Positions 1 through 13,800 of a stretch of DNA of 64,000 nucleotides are shown one piece after another; position 1 is the first letter of the stretch, and each line of letters starts with the position of its first letter. Where the stretch lies: contig JH720338.1 in the NCBI GenBank assembly GCA_000231825.2, positions 297,339-361,338 of the forward strand, given 5' to 3'. Both the position numbers and the translations under genes were made by a program. The notes beneath the pieces were generated by a model that saw only the letters and a list, made by a program, of their open reading frames with translations, did no database searches and was not told the origin of the DNA. This DNA comes from Tetrahymena elliotti 4EA. Its lineage: Eukaryota > Ciliophora > Oligohymenophorea > Hymenostomatida > Tetrahymenidae.

Positions 1-3000
1 TCTTGATATTTGCGTACTCTAGATATGATATTAAAAGAATAAGGGGTCTCAATACATTTATTAGCTTCCTTCTGCAAATTTACATATATATTTTATTTTT
101 GCCCTCACTCAAGGCATCATTCATTATGGTTAATGATTACGAAAAGGTAGATACTTTTCTAGGCTGCATAAATATTATAATATCTTGGCTTATAGGTAAA
201 TTTTCTTAGAACTTCAATATTTAGTTAGGAAATATTCTCTAGTCTATGAAGCTTTACAGTTTTATTATTTAAGTTGAATTTAAAATCATATTTATTGATA
301 AAAAATAAGGATAATTATCAATAATTAAGTAAATTAAGCAAGTAAGTATATGTATGACCTTTAAGCAAATTAGCAAAAAAGAATCAAAGAATAAATATAA
401 ATTACATTTGAACTAAAAGATAATTTATCATAATACTAGGCAATATAATAGAATAGCTTCAAAATTACTCATTAAATTAATATTTGCAAAAAAGAAAAAC
501 AAGTGAAATGAATAAAGGAGTGCTATGATTATCTAAAATATCCGAATAAAAAATATAAGTACTTGTTTGATTAAATTAAGGTCAAAGAGTAATCTTAAAA
601 GTCTAAAAACTGTAAACTCCAATCCAAGATTAGATAAAATAATAGCCTAACTATCTAACTAATTAAATCTTTTTTTATTTTAATTTGATTTATTAAACAC
701 TGTTTACTTTTAAATAATAGGATTCTTTATAGTTTTTCATGATTATGACTATTCCTTCTTGGAGAGAGATAGGCTTTCAAAGAGATTTTCTTATTATGAT
801 GTTTGGCTCTTTATATAGCAAGGCATGCTCCCATTCTTCTTGCAATTCTCTAATGAAAAAGTTTTAGCTATATTCTCCTCTTTATATTCATTACAAAAAA
901 TAATAATATATTTTTTGGATTAGACCTACTTTAATGAAAGAATGTCTTGCTTCTACTCAATGATAATAACTTATTATTGTTCTACTTCTCTAATGTTTTT
1001 ATTATTTTTGGTTTCCCCAAACGATATAAATTTCACTCTGCTTATGCTCCTCTTTATACCTCTCTCTTTTCATCTTGGAAGAGTTATTTACAATTTCTTA
1101 CAAAAAAGTACATTTAAAAATTGCATAGGTAGATAAGATCTTACAGATTTACCCCCTTACAAATTAGACATATATATTCGTCTATTAAACAAAAACCTTA
1201 ACTTTTTCTATGAAGACTACATAAGAGATGGCCAGGGTTTTATTTTTGAAAACCTCTATGTAAATCACTAAATCAACTGCCAATAGGATGATTATAGATG
1301 TTTTTGTCATGATTTCCAAAGAGTAAATATATTTTTGATTTTTTTCTAATGAATTCATTCTATTCTGACTTGAATGTCATATCCACAAATTAAAAATATT
1401 CACTTAAAATATTTTTGAGAACTATTTTTTGAGATTTATCTATCAATTAGGTCTTTGTTTAGTTTATTTTTGATTTATTTTAAGAAAAATAGATTTTATA
1501 TTTATTTGTAAAAATAAATTTTGTTTAAAATTTTAAAAGTAAGATAATAAGCTGGAGTTTGAAGAATATATTGGTTAGGATTTTCGTAAAAAATATGTGA
1601 TGTTTTACATAATTAATTTATATGAATAATACCTTAAGGCAAACTAAAAAAGCTCATATGTTAATTCAGTCACTTTTGCATATATAAGCTTTCTTTTTGA
1701 AATTATGAAGATTTCTACCAAATCATTCAATATCATTTATATTAGTTAATAAAAGCTTATATCTGAAAATGCTAACTTGAGAGATTTATTTGTGTAATAA
1801 ATTTTAATGTACAGAATCAAGAAAGAGTTTTAGCAGTTTTTTTCTAATCCAACTTACCAAAATTAACGTCTATTTGTGATGGCACCAATTCTTTTTGATG
1901 AAAATATGCATTTTATGAAACTTTTACTGAAAGAGTAACTTGTAAATACAGGAATATTCTATGATTATTTATGCTCAAATTATGTTGATCTGTCAGTTGT
2001 AAATGAAAATGCTAGAATTTTATCTAAATATCTTAATGATCTAAAATTATAAATTGAATATCTTTATGATTTAAATCCAGAAAACTTAGAGCTATAGCAA
2101 TATTCAATTCACTTTAGCAATCTCCTCGAGTTTGAGAATTCTAAAGTAACCTAATTTATTAAAAAATCAAAAAATCTAAGTAAAAAAATGCTTCTTGCAC
2201 AAGACAGAAATATTTAAGTTTTTTCTAAAAATGCATGCATTGTTTATGCTTCACTCATTAAAAAAGACGGTTTGATCAAAAAAGTCTCAAACTCATTTTA
2301 AAGAATATACGGTATTGAAAATAAGCTGATTATTGGAAAGACTTTAAACTCTTTAATACCAAGAGGTCTCTACAACACTCATGATGATATCATTAGTAAT
2401 TTTAAAAATAAAGGTAGCATGAACATTATTAATAAAGGTAAATAAATCATTAGTTCTACAATTTATTTTAATTTGCCAATAATTAAATTTTTTAAAAACA
2501 TTTATTTGACATACATTTTCCATTTTCAATGAGGAAATATTATAAAAATTAACTGAAATGTGAATTATTAAAAGCAATTCAATAAAATTATAAATTTTTG
2601 GAGTAAATATTTAATTTAAAATAAATTGATTTAAAAGAAAATAGATACATTATAAATTTTAAAAGAATAAAATGAAAATAATTAATTTATTGATTGATTG
2701 AAATATTAAGCATCTCTTCATAATTTTTTTAATTTAATTCAGAATATTTTTTGAGTTTTCATCATGATTTTAATTTTATTGAATAGAATAAAGAATGGTC
2801 TTTGGGCTTAATGGAGAAGGATTTATCATTCCATTGATGATTAGATTGAAGCTAGAAAATATGAATGATGATTTTGGTGTTTGCTCTTTGCTCACAAGTG
2901 TTAATTAGGATAAAGAGTATTTATTTATTAGTGATGAAGGTTAAATTATGGATATTACAAAAAAATTGTACAATCTTATTTTTAAAGACCTCTCTTCTAT

Positions 3001-6000
3001 TAGTAAATTTATTAAAAATAAAAACTAAATTAACTTTTATTCAAAATAAATTATTTAAAAAGATGACTTAAGAAGATTTGATATTAAGCATTTAATTCCT
3101 CTTATTTGGGGTATTTAAGAAGTTAGCGAATATGATAAATAGTTTTATAGCGTATTGGTTGTTTCAAAGAAGCTTATGTTTATGAAAGAAAATAAGGTGC
3201 AAGATCTTAAATCTCAGCATAAAATGCAAGAAGTTGTTGACAATATTTCTTTGGATGATATTATTTATAGCATCAGTTTCAAGGTTTGTATAATTACTAC
3301 TTCAATTGGTCTCAATTTTAAGTTTGTTGAAATTGACAATTTTAAAAGAGAAGATAATTTAGCAAAAAGAAAAGGTCATATATCTCATTTAAAGACTTGT
3401 CTTAATGAAATTCTTAACAACAATGTAAATGCGCTTTTTAAGGAATTAACTGACGCTAATACTACCAAGCAAGGGAGTAATGAAAACCAAAATATTCTCA
3501 ATAATATAAATGATATTGGAGCTATGGATCAATCATAAGTTTTAAACTCTGAAATGGATAGCAGCTTTTATAGACACATGAGAAATAGTTATCCAAATAA
3601 GATTCTATCTTCTTCTAATATAAAAGATTATGGAGAGGAAAGTAGCAGGCTATCATAATAGTAGAAGCCAAGAAATTAAGCAAAATACCACAAAAACTTT
3701 GTCTATTTTTAGAATCCTTAACACAATATGATTAGTCCATATCTCAATAGTGATTTTGAAAGAGAGTAATACAATTCTTTATTTATTTATTCATTCATTC
3801 ATTAAATTGTATTTTTTTAATCTTAAAATAGTCACAAGATTATTGAAGAGAATAGTCCTTATGGTATTGACCCTAGGTCACCAGGACCAGTTTCTCCAAG
3901 ATCTTTTCTATAATATGCAGCTGGCTTAGAGTAAAATTCTCTTCCACCCACTACAGATAGATAAAGATTAGAGAATAATCCTCTTTTAGGAGATTTTGGT
4001 TAATTAGCTTCCAACAGAATTTAAAATAATCATCATAATCATATTCCTAGTTTATTAAGTTTATAATCACCTATGTCTTAAGCAGGTTTGCTAAGTAAAA
4101 AAAATGAAAATAATCATAGATAGATAGATTAAATGTTCTTTCCTAGTAGCCCCCTTCATAATAATCAGAATTAAAATCATGTTGATAATTACCTTATTAA
4201 CATTTAAAAGACCAAATCAAATGGCTCAACGCCAAGAAAAAGTAATAGTAACAAGCATTAAATGAACTAATAAAATCAGCCATAAGTTCTCAAAACAAAT
4301 AGCAGCGATAACAGTGAACCTAAAAACTTAGAATAAGGATAGATTGTGGTAAAGAGACATGAGTCAAGAAGTAAAACTGAAAAATAGAATCCTAAATCTT
4401 AGAAAAGAGTGGAGATAATAAAAATAGAGCATAATATTAATAAGGAATAGCATGAATTGATCAAAGAGATTGAATAAGATGATCTTGAGTCTCATTATTT
4501 GAGAATAGGAACAAATGACAATGATTATAAAGTTGTGAAAATTGAAAATCAGTACAATATAAATTAAATATAAAGTAATTTAGCTCTTCAACCTGAGTTT
4601 GAGAGAGATCCAATTAATCAAAATGAAATGATTACCTCTTATAAATAAATTCTTAAGATGAATCAGAATCAGCAATAAATCAAAGCTAAGCAAATTAATG
4701 CTGTTATTTAGAAGTAAAACACATCTAGATCTTTACTGAATTACAATCAAGAAATGAAGTTAAGTTTAGACAAAGAAGTCTTTAAGAAGGAGCAGTAGTA
4801 AAGCAATTAGCAAGAAGCACAAATAACAAAAGAGATAACTGATACTAATAATAATAACAACAACAACAACAACAATAATAATAATAATAATAACAATAAT
4901 AATACTAGCGAGAATAATGAGAGCTTTGAAGATGATCCTGCTAATTCAGATAAATTTAATATGGAATCAGAAGGCAAGAAAAAGAGGATTCATCATACTA
5001 TCACATAAAAACTAGAGAATAACAATGATTAGTCAAGTGTTCATTCGAGTAATAAAACATCTGAATAGTCAAGAAGAAAAGTTATTATCAGAAAAATCAA
5101 ATCAAATCATATTTCTGCAGGTTTAAAAGCAATGGTTTATATGGGAATTACTGCTTTCCTCATTTTTGCTGCTGTTTCCGTTGTTTTGTATGTTTAAAAT
5201 AATAAAAGCTACTCTCTTTACATTAGTAATTTCAATAAAGTTACACAAGCTTCTCTTCTATTTTTAGATATCGTAAGTGTAATAAAAGTTTTTTCTTATC
5301 TTGGAATTGTATAGAGTGAGCCCTATTATCAAGAAGAAAAAGTATATTCTATGCAAAGAATTTAATATTATTAAAATCAATTTAAAGATATATATTATTC
5401 ATTTGTGAACGATAATGATGTTACTTAACCTTATTACTAATATCTGCTGAATGAACCCTTTCAAATATCTCTTTTTCATGTTGAAGGGAGTTATGAGTAT
5501 CCTGTTATTCACAAAAATGAATCATAATTCACAGCTATGTCTTAGTTTATGTATATCATTAATCAAATTAAAGAAGTTGATTTTGACAATTCAAATATGC
5601 TCTTTCTCTGGTAAAATATGCATGAGTTTAAAGAAAATATGGGGAATATGCAACATCTTATTTAGTAGTAAGCTTAAGATTAATTCGATAATATTAGTTT
5701 GATGTAAATTATGATGCTAATCATTATACTTATTATTACTTGTACTCTCATTTTTACAGTTTTGCCTTTAAGTGTTTATAACATCATGAAATGTGAAGAA
5801 ATTCTTAAACTTTTTGGCTGTTTTCATCCAGAAAAACTCCAAAAGCTTATAGACATAATGGAAGAAACTGTTAATAAATTAGATCTGATTTCTTACTACA
5901 CTAAACTTCAAAGCTAAAAATATTACCTCAAGACTTTAGAACCTCAAAAAATTGATTTATCGGCTACAAAGAATAGGAGTGCAAATCTTTCAAAAAGCAA

Positions 6001-7351
6001 TAAATTAAACCAAAGTTAAAAGAAAAAAGATTAAAGCTAGGTACAAACTCCATCTCAACATCCTTAAAGTAAAGATACTAAAATTAATTAGTCAAAAAAG
6101 CGTACTATTATTTTACAGCAACAACAATAATAAGGATAAAAAGAAAATGTTAAGTAACAAATGAATAGTGCATCTCCTCCAATTTAAGCAGAACCATCTA
6201 AAAATCCAAAGGAGCTATCTAAAATCAGCAGTGGAGGAAATTAACAAAAAAATTAACATCTCCCTACAAATGAAACTCAATAACAATCATCACACGGATA
6301 AATAACTAACAACCTAAAGTAGACAAAAGGATAATCCTAATTTACAAGAAAGACAGCAGTTTTTGGCAAAAGTGAAGACATAGGCTTTTCTGGTAAAACT
6401 CACATTAAACGCCAGGCTTAAAAAAGAACAAGATAGATAGCTTCATTCAGCAATTTACCTCGTTTTGATTTAAAGCTAGTTACAATAGCCTTGATTATTA
6501 TAGTTGTTATGATGATTCCTCCAGTATTGAATATTGTATTTTCCAACAAGTATATGGATGAAGGTAAGGTGACCTTGAAAGAAAGAATAGCAGTATTAGA
6601 CATGATAGTCTAAATAGTATAAAATGAAGCTGCTCATTTTAACATTTGGATAGATAGTATCCTATATGATATGAGTCTAAAGGATCCTAATACATATCTT
6701 TCTTATCAATCTTTAGTCAATGTCACTGCATAAAATCAATAAATAATATCTAATTTATAAGCACTTTTAGAAATAAACTAGGCAAGAAGAGATCAAACTA
6801 GCTATGACAATATTTATTTAGGCATACTTAAGGATAACATATGTACTGTGCTAAAAAATTACCCAGAATAATTCAATACAAATTTTACAGTAAGTAATTG
6901 TTAAACACTATATACTGGAGTTATGTAAAGAGGTTTTATAATTGCATCGAAGTAAATACTCGGAGATTTCAGTAATCAATATGACCTTTATACACAGAAA
7001 TTATCAAATGTCGAAGTTGTTCTTAATTCTGAATATGCTAATCAAAGGATCAGAGACTTATATAGATCAATTGTGTTTGTTCTAGATACTTTTAATGCCT
7101 TAGATTCCTACTCTTCTAATCAGCAGAAAGATTACAATGATTACATTAATTTAATATCTCTTTATCTTTTTATCTTTTATTTAATCGTTGTAATCTTTAT
7201 CTTTTTTTCTGGTTGGACTCACGTCTTCTTCAGGTTCTATAACTAATTTGATTCTACTAAAAAGCTCCTGGTTTTATTTAACATGAATCTCATTTTAGAA
7301 AATGCATTCTTGATGTAGTTCTTAAAAAATAATAATTTTGGAATAAAATGA
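1..7351 (+). CDS. TmcB-like PAS-domain multi-pass membrane protein (5' end outside window)
   Basis: Large ciliate membrane protein of the 'tiny macrocysts' (TmcB/TmcC-like) PAS family, probably a sensor or ion-handling protein; the function is inferred from family only. Read with code 6, the gene is open at the left edge and stops at TGA 7349-7351, leaving about 2,060 codons. Proposed introns: 196-732 (or 196-720, also in frame), 1323-1539, 2438-2786 and 3766-3831. Exons 1-2 carry N-terminal TM segments, then the family signature FENLYVNH with CFCHDF. Exon 3 holds a helical repeat region and a PAS-like segment (DRNIQVFSKNACIVYASLI, then IYGIENKLIIGKTL). Exon 4 has NGEGFIIPLMIRLKLEN. A long Gln/Asn-rich linker follows, with four further TM segments near 5140-5195, 5708-5790, 6472-6545 and 7155-7210. 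All exon phases agree, and the exon order matches the intact paralogue at 10834. Family assignment is good; biological role is unknown. Confidence 0.8.
4853..4908 (+). repeat. AAC/AAT trinucleotide run coding poly-Asn
   Basis: Imperfect AAC/AAT repeat inside the long low-complexity linker of the first membrane-protein gene. It encodes about 18 consecutive asparagines before TSENNESFEDD. It lies in frame, so length changes would alter linker length without breaking the gene. Confidence 0.85.
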
Positions 7352-7984
7352 TTACCATTCTAACTCTCTAAATGTATATATCATATATTCTCTATATACC
7401 ATTCATTTTTTCTTATTAAATTACTCACAAATTTATAACAAAAACTCTATAATTTTTAAATAACTTCCTATTTATATTCTAATCTCTTTTGTGCTAAATT
7501 TTAAATACTTTAAATTTCTTTTAGATATTGATAATTTCAATAAAAAAAACAGCTGAAATGTAAAAAAAAAGAAAATTTTTGATTTCTTGAAAAAGATTAA
7601 AAGAACATTTGTTTATTTTACAATTTTTTAAACACAATCGTTTTAGGGTGATAGATAAATAATAATTTTAGATTAATTTTATTACTTTCAAGATATTTTA
7701 TGATTTGTTTGATCATACATTATAATCTCTTTAACCACTTTTTTTACCAATCTTAAACAGCTCTTGTACCAGTCTTAGAAGAAGAAAAAAATGATTTTCA
7801 ATATTTTAACTTGTAAATTTTTCAAGTAAAATTCATAGAAAATTACTCTTTAACTGAATGAATGTATAAAGGAACAAAAAATATATTTTGAGAAAATTTT
7901 ATTTTAAATTAACTGATTTTCTAGCTTTTTTTCAATTAAAAAAAATTAAATTAAAAAATTTCAAGGTTTAAAAAAATATTTTAG
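7352..7984. other. Intergenic, no gene seen
   Basis: AT-rich sequence after the TGA of the first membrane-protein gene with no coding-like frame. It probably holds that gene's 3' UTR and the eroded 5' side of the next pseudogene. Confidence 0.5.
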
Positions 7985-9330
7985 TTATGATTGTTATATT
8001 GTGGACTCTAAAGACAGTTTTAAAATACAAACCTACTTATCTTAAAGACAGGCATGATATAAGTAGAATTTAGCTACATAATTCAGCAAAAATCATAATA
8101 GAATTCTTAACTCTTAAAATGAAGAATTTTTAAAATTCATTTCACAGGCAGAAATAGCCACTGTAAGTGACTACTTTGATCATACAATTTTTACACATGA
8201 AATTAAAAATAAGACCATTAGATACACTATTCTATGCTTCTAATCTAATCTTGTTCCAGATAGCTTTTCTGATAAAGATTTAGCCTTGATTACTATCAGA
8301 ATCTATTGTTTTTTGCAAACATTGAAATTTTCTATAGCTATATATAAGATATGATAGATGAATAATTAATGACTCTTATTAGAAATTAGAGATATTCAAT
8401 AATGTTAGCTAATTTAAGTACTAATTTCTGGTCTATGTTTAATAACTATAGTAATTCCTATCATGTTTTATTTTAAATCCTAACAATAATAAAAACTAAA
8501 ACTTCTTGGGTCTTTCTTTCTATCTCTTTTACAATAAAATATTAAGCTATTTTATGTTTATTCAAATCATTTAGAGGGGCTCCAAATTGAAGTAATTCTA
8601 ACAATAAAATGATAAATAAATCATAATGAATAACAAAACTAAATAAAATAAAAATAACAATTTAAATACCTAAAAAATAAGTTGATCAAGACAAATAGCT
8701 TAATTTCATGTATTCAAAATGAACTATATATTAAATTCTCTTTTAGTTACTGCTCCTTTAGTGGTATGACTCCTATGCAATTTAATCAGTGTCAATTATT
8801 TTGATGATGATTCAATCTCTTCCTTGCACAGTACAAATTCTTCAAAATTCTTCTTAATATATCCTCAATTTTGAAGAAGTGAATGATAAGATGTGGGAAG
8901 GTTATTATTAACATATTTTTAATTAGAATTTGAAATATGGAAAAATATTACTTAATAAAGTTAAGAAGCCACATCTAGAATTGAAAATATTACTCATAAT
9001 GAAACTAGCTCAAGGTACTAGTACAACTAAAAAGAAATATATTTGAGTAGTTTACTAGAAGATAATTTGTGTGGTAAATTAGATATAATAAATAACAAAA
9101 TTGATCAAAGCCCATATTTTAAGACTTAATCTCAAAATGACTAGAAAAAACAATTACTTAGTGGAAACTTTTAAAGAGGATTTTTTTTAAATGTATAAAC
9201 ATTATACACTAATTTAAAATGAAACAAATTATGAAAATATATTTCAATAAAATATTAAAGAAAGGGCTGTAAAAATTCAGCTAAAAGAGAATAATCTCTA
9301 GGACATTTATAATTTTAATGTATTATTTGA
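7985..9330 (+). pseudogene. Decayed C-terminal copy of the TmcB-like membrane protein
   Basis: Broken relative of the gene at 10834 covering only its C-terminal third. Landmarks run in the same order but in different frames. At about 8065-8355 there is FSKNHNRILNSQNEEFLKFI (compare FSKNVNKILHSYNEKLFDYI). At about 8400-8470 the TM segment LISGLCLITIVIPIMFYF matches LICAFLLINIAVPFLIHF. At about 8500 LLGSFFLSLLQQ matches LLGSFPPSVLQQ. At about 8735 SLLVTAPLVV matches SLLLVSPFMV. At about 9055-9180 there is SLLEDNLCGKLDIINNK, then QLLSGNFQRGF. Frameshifts and TGA codons separate the pieces. No N-terminal or PAS part is present, so the copy is 5'-truncated. Confidence 0.75.
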
Positions 9331-10833
9331 AATAAATCATTTTTTCTTGAAAATTTCTTTTTAAATGAAATGAAAAATGCACTAATTATACAATTCATAT
9401 GAAAAAGTACAAATAATTTCTTAAATAGTTTTGATATTTTAGACTATTTCAATTGTTTACAAAAAATCCAAAAAAGAAATAAATTAGACAAAATTAATTT
9501 TCATATTGTTACAATTATAAAAATGAACTTACTTTTTAATATCTAAAGAATTTATAAAATTGCTCAGTAACTTTCCTTCATTAAAAATTTTTTAAATAAT
9601 CCAATCCAAAAATTATTATTTACAAGTTTTTTATTGATGTCTTTCTTCAACATTTTATTTTTTTTAAAGATAATATTTAGATATTTTCATAATATTTTCT
9701 TCCTCTTTTGTTCTCTTTAATCAAGAAGTTTTTTTCTCTCAGATTTCGATAGACTTAGTCTTACAATAAATTATATTCAAAAATTTTTTTTTATTTAAAA
9801 TATAAATAAAAATTCAAAATATTTTTTTTTAAATTTATTTAAATTTTGATAACTTAAAAAACTCTTTTAAGCTGCTTATAGAATCTATTCTTTATGTGTA
9901 CTGAAATGTCTCTAAATTTTTATTTGTATATTTTATATGTTCTTAATACAATATATTTAAAGGTAGTTTTTATCTTTTAATTCAGTTTTTAAAAACAAGG
10001 TAATCACTTTCAAAATTCCTGTGAAATTTGTTTCATTATGAAGGAATTATCATTTTGAAAAAAAATATTAAATGCTATTTAGAAAGATAAGTGATTAATG
10101 ATTAATTTATTAAAAAATTTAATTATTGATTTTTTAGGCTGGTTTAATTCATCTGGTTTTTAATTGAATTTGTTATTTAGTTTACATTGACAGTTTGATG
10201 AAAATGTATATCATTAAAAGTAAGATTAAATAAGAATTCAAATTTTTAATAAAATTAGCTTACAAAATCTAATTTGTTCTATAAACTGCTTAGAAATAAA
10301 AGAAAAAATTTTATGGCAAATTTTATGTAATATTCATGTATCAGACAAGAATCATTTTGAAAATATTATTTATTTTAGTAAAATTTTATGGCTAATGTTA
10401 AGGAATATTCATGTATAAAATCAAGAAAAATTTAGAAGATTAATTTTATATTTTCTAATAAAAGCGGAAATCTAATGAAAATTCTATTTATAACTTTAAT
10501 TTTAAATTCATTCCATTTGTGAGCATCCAAAAAATCATTTTGGAATATTACAGATTTTTTATGTTTAGTTGTTTGTTGTTTAGTTAGTTGTGTAAGTTAG
10601 AAAAGAAACTTTTCTGGAAAACAAATCAAAAAAAAGACCTAATAAAATCTTTAATTAAATAAAATGTATAAAGTCTGATTAATGAACAAATGTCAAGTAA
10701 TCGATAGAAATTTAAGTGTGGCATAAATAAATAGCAAAAGTAATTAATAATTTCCAATCAAATTAAAATAAAAAAATCAATAGTGTTAATTTTAAGGTAA
10801 AAAAGAAAAAAATAAATTTTTTTAGAAATAGCC
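9331..10833. other. Intergenic, upstream region of the second TmcB-like gene
   Basis: Very AT-rich with many homopolymer A/T runs and no coding-like frame. The last bases form an A-rich leader before the ATG at 10834, as is usual for ciliate genes. No specific promoter element was recognised. Confidence 0.5.
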
Positions 10834-13800
10834 ATGAACTAGCAACAAGGAGGCATTTTTTAGTTGTAATCTAAATTTTAATAGTTTTATGTCCATATCT
10901 TTTGGATCACTCAAAAATTTTTTAAGAGAAACTTTTATTTGTCTTTAGTTCTTATATTAGTAAGATAACTTTAAGAGATAGCTATTGTCCTTTCAAATTT
11001 TTAAACTGAAGAAATAGAAGAATAAATAGATTAGCTGGGCTATTTAAAAAATATTGCATAATTCAGCTCTTACTATAGGATTTTAAAAAATGTTTTTGAT
11101 GAAGATTCAGCTCAAAATTTAAGCTTGTTCTTTAGTTTTGGCATCAATTTATTTATAATGATTAGCTTGGTAACCTTATTTACTATTTCTCCATTCATTT
11201 AATATGACAGAAATAAAGTTAAGAATATTGGAAAAGTTCTTTCTTTTCTGTTTTCTATTTACAATTATTTAATATTCCTTCCGAGCTTAGAATGCACTAC
11301 AATCATCCTGTATTAAAATACTAAGCCAAATGCTAGCATAATTTGCTACTTTAACTACTTATTGACTTGGGCAATTGGTAATAAATAAATAAATCTTTAT
11401 TCATTAAAAGACTATAAATCTAGTGATAATTATTTTATTTAACTAATAAAGCATTAGTTGAGGCAATTCATGATTATGACTATTCATTCATTGATACTGA
11501 TTATTTATCTCAAGGTTTAGTGAGAACTTTTACTTTTAATGAGATTTTTGCTGGTATTTGCTGCTGTATATCTTAAATCTCTATACAAAAATATTCTTTA
11601 GGATTTTCCTTTTGCTTTTCAGTATTTAAAATTATTTGTTACATGAGAAGATAAAAATACAATCATCCCTTGTTTTCATTAATGTACATATAATTCTAGT
11701 GCTTTTAATTTATTTATGACATAGTAGCTCTATTAAGTTATATAAATACAGAAAATTCATTTTTTTTTCTAACAATTGTGGTCATACCTGTATCAGCAAA
11801 AATTGGATATTAAATAAATAAAATAGTGGAAAGTTAAAACTATGAATAAAATATCTACAGAGAAGATTTGTCTGACCTCTCTCCACATTAATTTCACTGC
11901 TTTATTAGACTCATTTGCTAGAATTCAAGCTTTTTTTATGAAGACTACATAGCACAAAAGCAAGGGATCTTTTTTGAAAATATATACATAAATCACATTA
12001 ATTAATGCAATAATGACAATAAAAGCTTAAATAATATGTGCTTTTGTTCCAGATTTCTTCCAGTATACATTTAATTAATTATTTAGTCTTTTTTAATAAT
12101 TTATTAATTAGTCTTTTTGCTTAAAATAATTGTAGCATTTTGATTTTAATTATACTTTTTATCAACAGTAACACAAATAAAATGGAGGTGACATTGACAT
12201 CTATCTTGAAAACTTGCTAGGATAGGAGTTCAGAGAATAATTCATTATTCATTATATCCTGAATTTATATTAAAATTATATCAACAAGACAGAGAAAATC
12301 AATAAAAAATTCATTATTCTATCATATTTAAATTTTTTGATAGAAAAAACAAAAAATGTAACAAAATCATAGTAGGAGTTATTAAGTATGTAACAAGAGT
12401 ACAAAAAGAATAAGGAGTACTTAAATTTGTATGATATCTAAATTTTAATGGAAAAATCTACTTAATTATTCGAATAGCGCATTATTTTAAATGCATCTAC
12501 ATTTAACCAAAGTATTTAAATGCATGATCCTATTGCTTTTGATTTTTCTATGATCGAATTTTAAAATAGCTTAAAAGATTAACTCTAAAGATAAATAGAA
12601 TATTTCAAGTATCTCTGTTCTGATTATTTTAATTTAGAAGAACTGACAGAGATTTCCAAAAACAACTTAAAAGGAATTCATAAAATTAAAGTACTTTAAA
12701 GACAACTTTATGAAATTAATCCAAATGATTTAGCCTTAAGTAACCTATCTTCAGTGTTTCAACATACTTTAGATTTTTATTATGTTTCTCCTTAAACTTT
12801 AAGATAAAGATCATAACAATAAAAAAAACAACAACAATAATAATAAATTGATTAAAAAATATAAGTTGATATATTTTCATCAAGTAATTGCTCAATATAC
12901 TGTAGTCTAATTAATAAAAATATTGAAATCAGCAGGACATCTTCTAATTTCTCAAATATATTTGAAGTTGACCAAATTAGAGTAATAGGAAAATAAGTTT
13001 CTAATCTATTACCAAAACTACTTTTTTAAATGCATGAGATGACTCTGAATGATTTTATTAACTTTGGAAATACGGGCTCTATTTTTTCTACCAGTAAATC
13101 AATCTATTAAAATTCATTTTCAGCAAATTTATTAATTTCTCTTTGTTCTAGGCTACAGATACGCATTCGCTTTAAATGGAAATGGCTTCGTTTTTCCTAT
13201 TAAATTATATATCAAAATGGAAAATTTTTCAGATGATTTTGGAATTACAGCATTAGTCAGCAAAGTGGAAGATTCCAAATAGTATATCTTTTTTAATGAA
13301 TAGTTTTAAATATCTGATATTAGCAGCATCATATTTGAATAGATATTCTCCAAAGAATACAGTCATAGTAATTATTTTCAAACAATTTTAAATTGAATTT
13401 TAAAGCAAAATTTGAATAAACCTAAAATGTTTAAATTTATTTCTAAATCATCAAATAGGTTAATTGAAGAACCAGCTTATTTTTAATTTCATTCCTCTAC
13501 TTAAATCCCTCCTCAATGAAAACACATTAAAAGAAGGAAAATATTATAATACTTGTTTATTCTTAAGAAAGAGAGTAGAAATTAATACTTATCGCGAAAT
13601 GAATATGTAATTGAATGATAAAAAACAAACAGTCTAAAAAAATGAAATAATATTTTCTATTATTTTTTAAATAAAAAATCTTGAGTCTAGAAGAATGAAG
13701 GATGTCAGATTTCTTGAAATAATTTAATTTTAGGAAGAAACTTCTGTTTAGGGTAAATATTAGTAACTTAACATGCTTGGTAAAAGTCTAAGTTTAGAAT

